Shown here piece by piece: positions 1 to 12,560 of a stretch of 64,000 nt of DNA. The position numbers were made by a program, and so were the translations under genes. Below the pieces are notes generated by a model, which saw nothing but the letters and a program-made list of their open reading frames with translations, did no database searches and was not told where the DNA came from. How positions within the stretch are numbered: position 1 is the first letter of the stretch; the number at the start of each line of letters is the position of its first letter. The stretch lies in NCBI GenBank assembly GCA_914767715.1, contig OU612065.1:17732001-17796000 (forward strand), written 5' to 3'. The DNA is from Membranipora membranacea (Eukaryota; Bryozoa; Gymnolaemata; Cheilostomatida; Membraniporidae).

Positions 1-2886
1 TAATTTAGATTATTTTTTAATTTCCATTCAGTCACTGTCACCCTTCATTATTTATAGATCCATTTAGCTCGGTGATAATGCTCAAACCTCTCAACTCATC
101 ACTGATCAGAACTTTACCCGGTGCCAGCCCTATATGGATACATGATGTGTACCAGTGCAGGAAGACACTGCAATGTAAAAAGACATGATGGAGGTAAGTC
201 ATGGAATTATAATTCTCAAGATAGTGCTTATCAGTGACACTCTATCACATTAATGAGTAATTATAAAGATTGGTTTACTCGATGTTTACCTGCAAGCTTA
301 TGAATGCTAAATGAATATATACAATAGATAGAGCAAATGAGAGAAGACAGCAGTGAGGACTGAGAGGATATAGTGTCTGATTCCTCTCTGATATGATGGG
401 TTCAGCTGTAATATAACGATAGCAAATGTGGGATTGAGTTATATACATGTATGGTGTATCACTTTTGGCCATTTGAGTTTTTTCATTTTGAAGAACACAA
501 TTCAATACTGCGCTGTCTTGATTGATTTTGTGTTAATACAGAATGGGCACTACTAGACTGTGGATCGTCTTATCTATCGGCAGCACCCTCCTAGACGGAC
601 CCCCAGTGGCAGGCTAAAGATGATGGTGATTGATCTACCAACCTACGTTGCAGACCCGTAACGGAGAGGGACAGACGAGATGCCATATTGCCACAACCTT
701 CTAACAGAATTTGGCGGTCAACCTTCAAGTACCAAATAAGTAAGTACCCTGAAGTACTGTCTGATGATTATCTACCAAATGACAGATAAAGTCATATACG
801 GCAAGTGTCTGAACGGTTCAGGTTCCTCAGATTTATACTCAAAGATGGACGATATTTATGGTTGTGTGCTCCTCAGGCTAAACAGATAAGAAACTGTCTG
901 GCTATTAATGCTGTGTACAGTAGTAGTCACAGTGTAGCCTGTTTCAAGTGGTTTACATAGGTAACTGGGATCTGGCTCAATCTATTGAGAATGTGATTGC
1001 ACATCACATACTTTTTTAGATCAAGGCTGATTCTATTTTGCCCCATATAAAGTCTGAATTTGTGCAAGAGAGAACAGCTTTCAAGTTATGAATTCGTTTT
1101 ATCATTAATTTTCATCAACGTTTTATTATAAACATGAACATGAATGCTGCAACAAGCTGGAGCGAAGCCATTATGATTGCAGACCAACAGTTCGCTGGAC
1201 ATGCCATCTCCAGCGAATGGATGGTGTTTCTGAGTCAATGGAAGCATACTGTATTCTTTCTCTATTTGACAGGAGAACTTAACTGGACCTTAAACTGATA
1301 AACATAACACAGCTCGGCGACTACGAGATTTATCTAAAAGATTGTATACTATTTAACGAAACATACAATGCAAGAGGTAACACCAGTAACCCACATTTCA
1401 CTTCTATATTTTCAAATACTTCATCAATCGCATGAGATCACATGTGTTATGCTACCCAGGATTTCCCCATCATAAACTTATTTCATTTGACTTTTAAACT
1501 TTTACTTTTGACAAACTCTGTAGGGGATCTCTGATTTTTTACCAGGGTCGGTAGGGTCAGATGTTAATGTAGTATTGTTTATGTATTATTATCAGATATT
1601 TTTGTTTAGTTTGTTTGACCTAGCTACATGACAAAGCACTTGCCAAACGCTACCAAACTTCACAACCAATCGTGGTAGCTTTCCCTGAAAGGCGTGTCAG
1701 TGTACCCTGAAGGAAAAGAACTACATGAGTGTGATTTAGTAGCTTTTTGAGTCTGATTTTCCACTGTAGCTATCAATTACTGTGAGTTTGAGTCTGCAGT
1801 CAGTGTGATTCATATGTTATTTCAGCTGATGGCGGAAGATCCAAACTTATCTGTGGAGATACATAGTACTGATAGTGTGTCCAGTAAACCCACCTCTCTA
1901 CTGAAGGAGTTGCATGCTATTCTTCAAACACAGCAGGTCAGTGGATTCTATCATCATATAAAAACTAAATCCCTAGCAGTTCTATAGGATTACCCTAGAG
2001 ATCCATTACAAAAAAATGATATGGCTGTAAACTGATGTACAAATTCGAGTTGTCTTCTCTCTTAACAATCAGTTCAGGGATGTAGTAACTCCAAATTATT
2101 GGAGTGTTTTGATGTCTGTTTACGAAACAGATATAAAAGATGTAATCAAACTTATTCATCACTTTATAGATAGACAATCGATGTACATACATAAAACTGA
2201 GGGCATGCACTGTGCAAGTCAATTGTTATATTCAGATAACAATAATGCTCACTTATTAGACTCACTATTTATGTGGTTTATGTCTTATTTCAGCTAAGAA
2301 AGTAACATTTGAGTAGAAGATGTATGTTTGACAGAGTGTATTGTACGAGCAAACCAAGAGAGATAACTGTGTAAATGGTAGATCGCCGCCTTGTTCACTC
2401 CTATTCACTCTATTTTATCTATTATCTCTATTATCTAGATCTAGCCGAGTGCGAACTGAACCTTCAAACTCAGCGTATTAAAGTATGACCATAGCTTGAA
2501 GAGCCTCGCGAATAGCCTCTGAGGCGACATCTGATTCTTGATCTGGCACAAAAAACATTTTGGATCACTTTAGATTTCAGGGGTTCAACGAATCGAATTC
2601 GAAGGCTGATACGGTAACACTGCCAAAAACGCAAAAAGCCACTTTGCTGCAGACTCTATCTATCCCTGCTGATGCCCCACTCTCGCATCTCGATCTTCGC
2701 ATAAATCTAATATGAGGTGAGCGAAAAGTATATCCATATTTTTATTTATAAGGTTCTTTAGAAGCGAGTGAAGGTATTAGGTAATATAACTAAAGCAAGT
2801 TGCTTTAAGTATCAACTATATAATCCTGTTGATTATTTCTCAAAATAAGATTAACTATTGGTGGGGGGAGGTAAATGCTTAACTTA
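1..2886. other. Unassigned region with weak exon candidates
   Basis: No gene can be named here. Two stretches look like exons. At about 52-195 an AG acceptor is followed by a ~41-codon open frame on the plus strand that meets TGA shortly before a good GTAAGT donor. At 1825-1936 the segment after TTTCAG (starting LMAEDPNLSVEIH, ending LQTQQ before GTCAGT) is open and serine-rich. A third open stretch of ~53 codons starts near 1139 without clear splice signals. About 3565-3677 could be a following exon, between TTTTTCAG and GTATGTG. None has a recognisable domain. They may be exons of one host gene or chance frames. Confidence 0.25.
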
Positions 2887-3512
2887 GAGACTTTGTTTGA
2901 GGCTGCTCTTTTGTATCACATCTTATTCTCCATATTTTATTCTATCATGTGAGCGATTTTCAGCTTTAGAATCCAAATATTGAGGAAGTTATGGCCTCTC
3001 AAACTTCCAGGGTGATTGCCTTCAATCGGCATTGGGAATAAGCGGATGTTTCCCCTGGGGTATGTCACAACCATAGACATGTGGCATAGACATTATGAGT
3101 TATTAGTTAATACACTAATAATCACACAGATAAGATGATGATCAAAATTCAGACCCGGGTGAAAATCGAACTCGGGTCCCAATACCTACATGCACCGACT
3201 ACCATCACGCCACTTGGACCAACTAGGTTAGCCAGTAGACAATATAGCTCAGTATTAGCGGCGTCGCCTGCAAAGCCATTTGTACCTGAGTTCGAGACCG
3301 TTACAGATTTGAACATTTTGATCATCAATACTAGTGACGTACCCTAGGGATTGCCAGCTGATTCTTACTGCTGATAAATTGCCGCCACCTTGGAAGTTTG
3401 AGAGGCCATAACTTCCTCAATGTTTGGATTATAAAGCTGAAAATTGCTCACATGATAGAATAAAATATGGAGAATAAGATGTGATGCAAAAGAGCAGCCC
3501 CAAACAAAGTCT
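2887..3512. mobile_element. Foldback (long inverted-repeat) element
   Basis: The outer ~130 bp at the left (from AGACTTTGTTTGAGGCTGCT) returns as a reverse complement at the right end (ending CAAACAAAGTCT), with only scattered mismatches. The arms run roughly 2888-3017 and 3384-3512. The 8 bases flanking on the left (TTAACTTA) and right (TTAAATTA) differ at one position, so they may be a target-site duplication. No transposase is encoded, so this is a non-autonomous foldback or MITE-like DNA transposon. The middle contains a tRNA-like segment. Confidence 0.7.
3150..3222 (-). repeat. tRNA-like segment, possible SINE head
   Basis: Read on the minus strand, this segment has an A-box-like stretch (TGGCGTGATGGTAGTC) and, ~35 bases on, a B-box-like stretch (CGAGTTCGATTTTC) flanked by complementary GGGACCCG/CGGGTC-type sequence resembling a T-arm. 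Spacing matches a tRNA, but I could not fold a clean cloverleaf, and it sits inside the foldback element, so a tRNA-derived SINE head or tRNA pseudogene is more likely than a working tRNA gene. Confidence 0.4.
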
Positions 3513-4235
3513 TTAAATTACCTACAGTGTTTATCTTGTTTTCCGATGAGCACATATTATACTTTTTCAGCTATGCCATGGTGAAACTGGAGGATGGGGC
3601 TATGTCTTCTGTTTATCAGTGGCTACCTCATCACTTGACTACAACCTCAGAGAAGATGCTTATATTCTACCAACAGTATGTGCCTACATAATATCTATAA
3701 TATTTTGATAACATTGCTGTGGTGAATCTTTGAATTCAGCATGACATTGAAAGTGACCTTTGCTATACTGCTCTGGTAAGGCTGAGGCAACATTCAAAGT
3801 ATACTATCAATTCAAACTGTTGGTTTTTTTCTCTTTTTGAATGTTGTGTTTGTGTTTAACATGATTTTTGAATCGTTGCACAGCACATATCATAGTGTTT
3901 TAATCGCATGAAAAAGTATGTTGTCCAGTTTTCTGACTACCTCTATGCTATTCTTCCATGTGAAGTTGTACAATAGTACACATCAAATACACCTGAGACG
4001 GACCAGGAAAACATCATAAGAGATTTTTTCTCTGGTATCAGTAACATAAGAGTAAGACTTAAGAGCTAATTTTCAATGAGAAAGTGTAGAAATTTGCCAC
4101 CACGCCGATGGGAGCAACACCCATGAGGGGCTCAGTAAAAAGGATCTACCCTGAGGCCAGGACCAGCGTGGTTGGCAGTGGCATTGTTCTGAAAAATGAG
4201 AAAAGCTACTCCACATACTCCGCTACTCTGCATAA
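3513..4235. other. Unassigned spacer before the satellite array
   Basis: One possible exon lies at about 3573-3677 (acceptor TTTTTCAG, donor GTATGTG). Nothing else is supported. The sequence changes abruptly into the 141-bp repeat at about 4236, so the first repeat unit is cut at its 5' side. Confidence 0.3.
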
Positions 4236-4765
4236 ATACCGAATCTTATGACATCGTCAATTTTAATGTCACATGACCCGATATTAAAAATGGCCGTCAT
4301 AAACAGGAAGTGGCTGCCGATTAACAGTTCTTACCCTGCGATTGAGTTAAAACTTGGGATTTGGGGGTTTTGACTTATACCGAATCTTATGACATCATCA
4401 ATTTTCATGTCACATGACCCGATATACAAAATGGCCGCCATAAACAGTGAATTGCTCCCGATTAACAGATCTTATCATGCGATTGAGTTAAAACTTGGGA
4501 TATGGGGGTTTTGACATACACCGAATCTTATGACATCATTAATTTTCATGTCACATGACCCGATATACAAAATGGCTGCCAAAACAGGAAGTGGCTGCCG
4601 ATTAACAGTTCTTATCATGCAATTGAGTTAAAACTTGGGATTTGGGGATTATGACATGTGCCGAATCTGATGACATCATTGAACTTGATGTCACCTGACC
4701 TTGAAAATCAATATGGTCGGTTGTATGACTTCATATTTGCTCGCAAATATTATTACCGTTTCTAG
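4236..4765 (+). mobile_element. Composite element copy 1 (5'-truncated)
   Basis: The head is missing: sequence begins inside a core unit. About 3.3 core units are followed by a type-2 tail (GTTGTATGACTTCATATTTG, hairpin with TC loop) ending in CTAG at 4762-4765. Confidence 0.65.
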
Positions 4766-4778
4766 TTATTATTATTAT

Positions 4779-6294
4779 TCGTCTCGCAACACTTTTTGTA
4801 GCTTTTATAAGTCAAGAACTACCGGGCAGAATTTGCTGTTACTTGGTCACAACATAGCTCCATATATTTAGATGAGAAATTGCGAAATGAAATTTTGAAA
4901 TGTTATGTAATACTTGCTAATTACACTATATAGTGATGGAGGTTTTGCCTTTTTTAACGTTTTTACCAAATTTCATTCGGCTATATGTTAAGAACTACTT
5001 GGCAGAATTCGATGATATATGGTCACAACATAGTCCCATATGTCAAGATGAGAAATTGCAAAACGAAACTTTGAAATGTTATGTAATATTTGCTAATTAC
5101 ACTAATTAGTGGAGGACGTTTTTTCGATTTTCTTTTGGTGATATCTTGAGAACAAATCATGCGATTGAGTTGAAACTTAGGATACAGAGGTTATGGCATA
5201 TACCAAATCTTATGACATCGTCAATTTTAATGTCACATGACCCGATATCCAAAATGGCCGCCAAAAACAGAAAATGGCTGCCGATTAACAGTTCTTAACA
5301 TGCGATTGAGTTGAAACTTAGGATACAGAGGTTATGGCATATACCAAATCTTATGACATTGTCAATTTTAATGTCACATGACCCGATATCAAAAATGGCC
5401 GCCAAAAACAGAAAATGGCTGCCGATTAACAGTTCTTATCATGCTTTTGAGTTAAAACTTGGGATATGGGGGTTATGACATATACCGAATCTTATGACAT
5501 CATCAATTTTAAGGTCACATGACCCGAAATCCAAAATGGCCGCCATAGACAGTAAACTGCTGCCGATTATCAGTTCTCATCATGCGATTGAGTTAAAACT
5601 TGGGATTTGGGGGTTATGACATATACTGAATCCTATGACATCATCAATTTTAAGGTCACATGACCCGATATACAAAATGGCCGCCATAAACAGTAAACTG
5701 CTGCCAATTAACAGTTCTTATCATGCGATTGAGTTAAAACTTGGGATATAGGGGTTATGACATATACCGAATCTTATGACATCATCAATTTTTATGTCAC
5801 ATGACCCGATATACAAAGTGGCCGCCATAAACAGTAAACTGCTGCCAATTAACAGTTCTTATCATGCGATTGAGTTAGAACTTGGGATATGGGGGTTATG
5901 ACATATACCGAATCTTATGACATCATCAATTTTAAGATCACATGACCCGAAATCCAAAATGGCCGCCATGGACAGTAAATTGCTGCCGATTAACAGTTCT
6001 TATCATGCGATTGAGTTAAAACTTGGGATTTGGGGATTATGACATATTCCGAATCTTATGACATCATCGATTTTGATGACATATGACCCGACATCCAATA
6101 TGGCCGCCATAGAGAGTTAATTGCTGCCGATTAGCAGTTCCCATCATGCGATTGAGTTGAGACTTAAGATAAGGGGGTTTCGGCATATACCGAGTCTTAT
6201 GACATCATCAATTATGATGTCACATGACCTCGATATTCAAATATATTGGTTGTATTCCTTTATATTTGCTTGCAAATATGTTTACCGTTTCTAG
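4779..6294 (+). mobile_element. Composite element copy 2
   Basis: A full copy. The head itself is made of two related ~170-bp blocks, each with AAGAACTAC, GGCAGAAT, GTCACAACATAG, GAGAAATTG and GCTAATTACACTA, ending in GGTGATATCTTGAGAACAAA. Seven core units follow (the longest core in the array), then a type-1 tail (GTTGTATTCCTTTATATTTG) with CTAG at 6291-6294. Confidence 0.7.
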
Positions 6295-6514
6295 TTAGGA
6301 ATACAACAAAGTTGTATTTCTTTTGTTTTGGTTGGATTTATTATTAGTCATACAACTTTTAGTTGTATGACTTTTGTTTTAGTTGAGTTTATTATTAGGA
6401 ATACAACAAAGTTGTATTTCTTTTGTTTTAGTTGAGTTTATTATTATTATTATTAGGAATACAACAAAGTTGTATTTCTTTTGTTTTAGTTGAGTTTATT
6501 ATTATTATTATTAT
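6295..6514 (+). repeat. Palindromic spacer units (four)
   Basis: Four ~45-50 bp units, each a perfect or near-perfect hairpin plus TTTTGTTTTAGTTGAGTTTA and TTA repeats. Three are of type A (GGAATACAAC-AA-AGTTGTATTTC) and one, at ~6346-6372, is of type B (AGTCATACAACTTTTAGTTG then TATGACT). The run joins the tail of copy 2 to the head of copy 3. Confidence 0.7.
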
Positions 6515-7466
6515 TCGTCTCGCAACACTTTTTGTCGCTTCTATAAGTCAAGAACTACCAGGCAGAATTGGATGGAACTTTGTCATAAGATAGTTCCATA
6601 TGTCTAGATGAGAAATTACTAAATGAGTTTTTGAATCGTTATGTAATACTTGCTAATTACACTAATTAGTGAAGGAGGTTTTGCCTTATTTAACGTTTTT
6701 ACCCAATTTCATTCTGCTATATGTCAAGAACTACTTGGCAGAATTCGATGACATATGGTCACAACATAGTCCCATATGTCAAGATGAGAAATTGCAAAAC
6801 AAAATTTTGAAATGTTATGTAATATTTGCTAATTACACTAATTAGTGGAGGATGTTTTTTCGATTTTCTTTTGGTGATATCTTGAGAACAAATCATGCGA
6901 TTGAGTTGAAACTTAGGATACAGAGGTTATGGCATATACCGAATCTTATGACATCGTCAATTTTAATGTCACATGACCCGATAGCCACAATGGCCGCCAA
7001 AAACAGGAAATGGCTGCTGATTAACAGTTCTTAACATGCGATTGAGTTAATACTTGGGATTTGGGGGTTTTGACTTATACCGAATCTTATGACATCGTCA
7101 ATTTTAATGTCACATTACCCGATATCCAAAATGGCCGCCATAAACAGTGAATTGCTGCCGATTAACAGTTCCTATCATGCGATTGAGTTAAAACTTGGGA
7201 TTTGGGGGTTTTGACTCATACCGAATCTTGTGACATCATCAATTTCAATGTCACATGACCCGAAATCCAATATGGCCGCCATAGACAGTTAATTGCTGCC
7301 GATTAGCAGTTCTCATCATGCGATTGAGTTGAGACTTGGGATAAGGGGGTTTTGGCATATACCGAGTCGTATGACATCATCAATTATGATGTCACATGAC
7401 CTCGATATTCAAATCTATCGGTTGTATTCCTTTATATTTGCTTGCAAATATTTTTACCGTTTCTAG
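6515..7466 (+). mobile_element. Composite element copy 3
   Basis: Two-block head starting TCGTCTCGCAACAC, three core units, type-1 tail with CTAG at 7463-7466. Confidence 0.7.
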
Positions 7467-7637
7467 TTATTATTATTAGGAATACAACAAAGTTGTATTT
7501 CTTTTGTTTTAGTTGAGTTTATTATTATTAGGAATACAACAAAGTTGTATTTCTTTTGTTTTAGTAGGGTTTATTATTAGGAATACAACAAAGTTGTATT
7601 ACTATTGTTTTTGTAAGTTCTTTTTATTATTATTATT
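7467..7637 (+). repeat. Palindromic spacer units (three, type A)
   Basis: Three type-A hairpin units (GGAATACAAC...GTTGTATT) in tandem with TTA repeats between the tail of copy 3 and the head of copy 4. The last unit has diverged after the stem (TACTATTGTTTTTGTAAG). Confidence 0.7.
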
Positions 7638-8452
7638 GCAACACTTTTTAGCCTTCTATAAGTCAAGAACCACCAGGCAGAATTCGATGCAACTTCTTCA
7701 CAACATAGTTGCATATGTCTAGATGAGAAATTACTAAATGAGTTTTTGAATTGTTATATAACACTCGCTAATTAGACTAATTAGTGACGGAGGTTTTGCC
7801 GTTTTTATCAATTATTCCTTGATTATACCAAAATTAAGTCTTCTATAAGTCAAGAGCTACTTGGCAGATTCGAATGATACTTGGTCACAACATAGTCCTA
7901 TAGGTCACGATGAAAAAATGCCTGGACAATTTTTGAATTGTTACGCAATTTATTTGCTAATTACACTAATTAGTGGAGGATGTTTTTCATTTTTCTTTTG
8001 GTGATATCTTGAGAACAAATCATGCGATTGAGTTGAAACTTGGGATATGGGGGTTTTGACTTATACCGAATGTTATGACATCATCAATTTTCATGTCACA
8101 TGACCCGATATACAAAATGGCCGCCATAAACAGTGAATTGCTGCCGATTAACAGTTCTTATCATGCGATTTAGTTAAAACTTGGGATATGGGGGTTTTGA
8201 CATACACCGAATCTTATGACATCATCAATTTTAAGGTCACATGACCCAAAATCCAAAATGGCCGCCATAGACAGAAAACTGCTGCCGATTAACAGTTCTC
8301 ATCATGCGATTGAGTCAAAACTTGGGATAAGGGGGTTTTGGCATATACCGAGTCTTATGACATCATCAATTATGATGTCACATGACCTCGATATTCAAAT
8401 CTATTGGTTGTATTCCTTTATATTTGCTTGCAAATATGTTTACCGTTTCTAG
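7638..8452 (+). mobile_element. Composite element copy 4
   Basis: Head of the GCAACACTTTTTAGCC subtype, only two full core units, type-1 tail, CTAG at 8449-8452. The next head follows after a short TTATTATTATTTTT run. Confidence 0.7.
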
Positions 8453-8466
8453 TTATTATTATTTTT

Positions 8467-9551
8467 GCAACACTTTTGTCGCATCTATAAGTCAAGAACT
8501 ATCAGGCAGAATTGGATGGAACTTTGTCATAAGATAGTTCCATATGTCTAGATGAGAAATTACTAAATGAGTTTTTGAATCGTTATGTAATACTTGCTAA
8601 TTACACTAATTAGTGAAGGAGGTTTTGCCTTTTTTAACGTTTTTACCCAATTTCATTCTGCTATATGTCAAGAACTACTTGGCAGAATTCGATGATACAT
8701 GGTCACAATATAGTCCCATATGTCAAGGTGAGAAATTGCAAAACAAAATTTTGAAATGTTATGTAATATTTGCTAATTACACTAATTAGTGGAGGATGTT
8801 TTTTCGATTTTCTTTTGGTGATATCTTGAGAACAAATCATGCGATTGAGTTGATACTTGGGATACAGAGGTTATGGTATATACCGAATCTTATGACATCG
8901 TCAATTTTAATGTCACATGACCCGATAGCCAAAATGGCCGCCAAAAACAGGAAATGGCTGCCGATTAACAGTTCTTAACATGCGATTGAGTTAAAACTTG
9001 GGATTTGGGGGTTTTGACTTATACCGAATCTTATGACATCATCAATTTCAATGTCACATGACCCGATATCCAAAATGGCCGCCATAAACAGGAAGTGGCT
9101 GCCGATTAACAGTTCTTATCATGCTTTTGAGTTAAAACTTGGGATTTGGGGGTTTTTACCTATACCGAATCTTATGACTTCATCAATTTTAAGGTCACAT
9201 GACCCGAAATCCAATATGGCCTCCATAGACAGTAAACTGCTGCCGATTATCAGTTCTCATCATGCGATTGAGTCAAAACTTGGGATATGGGGGTTTTGGC
9301 ATATACCGAATCTTATGACATCATCAATTTTAATGTCACATGACCCGAAAACCAAAATGGCCGCCATAGAGAGTTAATTGCTGCCGATTAGCAGTTCTCA
9401 TCATACGATTGAGTTGAGACTTGGGATAAGGGGATTTTGGCATATACCGAGTTTCATTACATCATCACTTATAATGTCACTTGACCTCGATATTCAAAAT
9501 TAATGGTTGTATTCCTTTATATTTGCTTGCAAATATTTTTACCGTTTCTAG
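8467..9551 (+). mobile_element. Composite element copy 5
   Basis: Two-block head, four core units, type-1 tail, CTAG at 9548-9551. One type-A palindromic unit and a TTA run (9552-9616) separate it from copy 6. Confidence 0.7.
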
Positions 9552-9616
9552 TTAGGAATACAACAAAGTTGTATTTCTTTTGTTTTAGTTGAGTTTATTA
9601 TTATTATTATTATTAT

Positions 9617-10850
9617 TCGTCTCGCAACACTTTTTGTAGCTTTTATAAGTCAAGAACTACCGGGCAGAATTTGCTGTTACTTGGTCAAAACATAGCTCCA
9701 TATGTTTAGATGAGAAATTGCGAAATGAAATTTTAAAATGTTATGTAATACTTGCTAATTACACTAATTAGTGGAGGAGGTTTTGCCTTTTTTAATGTTT
9801 TTACCCAATTTCATTCTGTTATATGTCAAGAACTACTTGGCAGAATTTGATGATATATGGTCACAACATAGTCCCATATGTCAAGATGAGAAATTGCAAA
9901 ACGAAGTTTCGGAATGTTATGTAATATTTGCTAATTACACTAATTAGTGGAGGATGTTTTTTCGATTTTCTTTTGGTGATATCTTGAGAACAAATCATCC
10001 GATTGAGTTGAAACTTAGGATACAGAGGTTCTGGCATATACCGAATCTCATGACAGCGTCAATTTTTATGTCACATGACCCGATATACAAAATGGCCGCC
10101 ATAAACAGTAAACTGCTGCCAATAAACAGTTCTTATCATGCGATTGAGTTAAAACTTGGGATTTGGGGGTTTTGACCTATACCGAATCTTATCACATCAT
10201 CAATTTCAATTTCACATGACCCGATATCCAAAATGGCCGCCATAAACAGGAAGTGGCTGCCGATTAACAGTTCTTATCATGCGATTGAGTTAAAACTTGG
10301 GATATGGGGGTTTTGGCATATACCGAATCTTATGAAATCATAAATTTTCATGTCACATGACCCGAAATACAAAATGGCCGCCATATACTGCAAATTGCAG
10401 CTAACTAACAGTTCTTATCATGCGATTGAGTTAAAACTTGGGATATGGGGGTTATGACATATACCGAATCTTATGACATCATCAATTTTAAGGTCACATG
10501 ACCCGAAATCCAAAATGGCCGCCAGAGATAGTAAACTGCTGCCGATTAACAGTTCTCATCATGCGATTGAGTTACAACTTGGGATATGGGGGTTATGACA
10601 TATACCGAATCTTATGACATCATCAATTTCAAGGTCACATGACCCGAAATCCAAAATGGTCGCCATAGACAGTAAACTGCTGCCGATTAACAGTTCTCAT
10701 CATGCGATTGAGTTAAAACTTGGGAGATCGGGGTTTTGGCAGATACCGAGTCTTATGACATCATCAATTATGATGTCACATGACCTCGATATTTAAATAT
10801 ATTGGTTGTATTCCTTTATATTTGCTTGCAAATATGTTTACCGTTTCTAG
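9617..10850 (+). mobile_element. Composite element copy 6
   Basis: Two-block head from TCGTCTCGCAACAC, five core units, type-1 tail, CTAG at 10847-10850. Two type-B palindromic units (TCATACAACT..AGTTGTATGA) follow at about 10868-10960. Confidence 0.7.
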
Positions 10851-10971
10851 TTATTATTATTTTTATTAGTCATACAACTTTAAGTTGTATGACTTTTGTT
10901 TTAGTTGAGTTTATTAGTCATACAACTTTTAGTTGTATGACTTTTGTTTTGGTTGAGTTTATTATTATTTT

Positions 10972-11752
10972 TCTTGCAACACTTTTACAGCCATTTTTAG
11001 CCTTTTATAAGTCAAGAACTACCAGACACAATTTGATGAAACTTGTTTACAACATACCTTCATGTGTCTAGATGAAAAATCTCAATTTGAATTTTTGAAA
11101 TGTTATGTAATATTTGCTAATTACAGTAATTAGTGGAGGACGTTGTGACCTTTATATTGATCATATCTTGAGAACGAATCATGCGATTGAGTTAAAACTT
11201 GGGATATGGGGGTTATGACATATACCGAATCTTATGACATTATCAATTTTTATGTCACATGACCTGATATACAAAATGGCCGCCATAAACAGGAAGTGGC
11301 TGCCAATTAACAGTTCTTACCATGCGATTGAGTTAAAACTTGGGATTTGGGGTTTTTGACCTATACCGAATCTTATGACATCATCAATTTCAATGTTACA
11401 TGACCCGATATTCAAAATGGCCGCCATAAACAGGAAGTGGCTGGCGATTAACAGTTCTTATCATGCGATTGAGTTAAAACTTGGGATTTGTAGGTTTTGA
11501 CTTATACCGAATCTTATGACATCATCAATTTTCATGTCACATGACCCGATTTACAAAATGGCTGCTGTAAACAGGAAGTGGGTGCCGATTAACAGTTCTT
11601 ATCATGCGATTGAGTTGAAACTTGGGATTTGGGGGTCATGACATGGGCAGAATTTGATGACATCATCGAACTTGATGTCACATGACCTTGAAAATCAATA
11701 TGGTCGGTTGTATGACTTCATATTTGCTCGCAAATATTATTACCGTTTCTAG
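10972..11752 (+). mobile_element. Composite element copy 7
   Basis: Head of the TCTTGCAACACTTTTACAGC subtype with a single block, three core units, type-2 tail, CTAG at 11749-11752. Confidence 0.7.
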
Positions 11753-11765
11753 TTATTATTATTTT

Positions 11766-12546
11766 TCTTGCAACACTTTTATAGCCTCTTTTTAGCCTTT
11801 TATAAGTCAAGAACTGCCTGGCACAATTTGATGAAACTTGGTGACAACATAGCTTCACATGTTTAGATGAAAAATTTCAATTCCAATTTTTGAAGTATTA
11901 TGTAATATTAGCTGATTAGACTAATTAACCACCGAAGGTCCGAATATGTAAAATGATGATATCTTGAGAACGAATCATGTTAGAACCAGGTAAACTGGCA
12001 CATGGGGGTTTGTTAGTATGCCCGATCGCATAGTGACATCAAATATTGTGTCACATGACCTTGAGATTCAAAATGGCCGCCATGAACAGTAAGTGGCTGC
12101 CGATTAACAGTTCTTATCATGCGATTGAGTTAACACTTGGGATTTGGGGGTTATGATACATACCGAATCTTATGACATCATCAATTATAATGTCACATGA
12201 CCCGATATCCAAAATGGCTGCCATAAACAGGAAGTGGCTGCCGATTTACAGTTCTTACCATGCGATTGGGCTAAAACTTGGGATTTGGGGGTTTTGACAG
12301 ATGCCGAATCTGATGACATCATCGATTATAATGTCACATGACCCGATATCCAAAATGGCTGCCATAAACAGGAAGTAGCTGCCGATTTACAGTTCTTACC
12401 ATGCGATTTGGTTAAAACTTCTGATTTGGGGGTTTTGACATATGCCGAATCTGATGACATCATCGATCTTGATGTCACATGACCTTGACAATCAATACTT
12501 TCGGTTGTATGACTTCATATTTGCTTGCAAATATTACCGTTTCTAG
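11766..12546 (+). mobile_element. Composite element copy 8
   Basis: Single-block head (TCTTGCAACACTTTTATAGC), three core units of which the first is strongly diverged, type-2 tail, CTAG at 12543-12546. With copy 7 it forms the clearest subfamily in the array. Confidence 0.7.
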
Positions 12547-12560
12547 TTATTATTATTATT

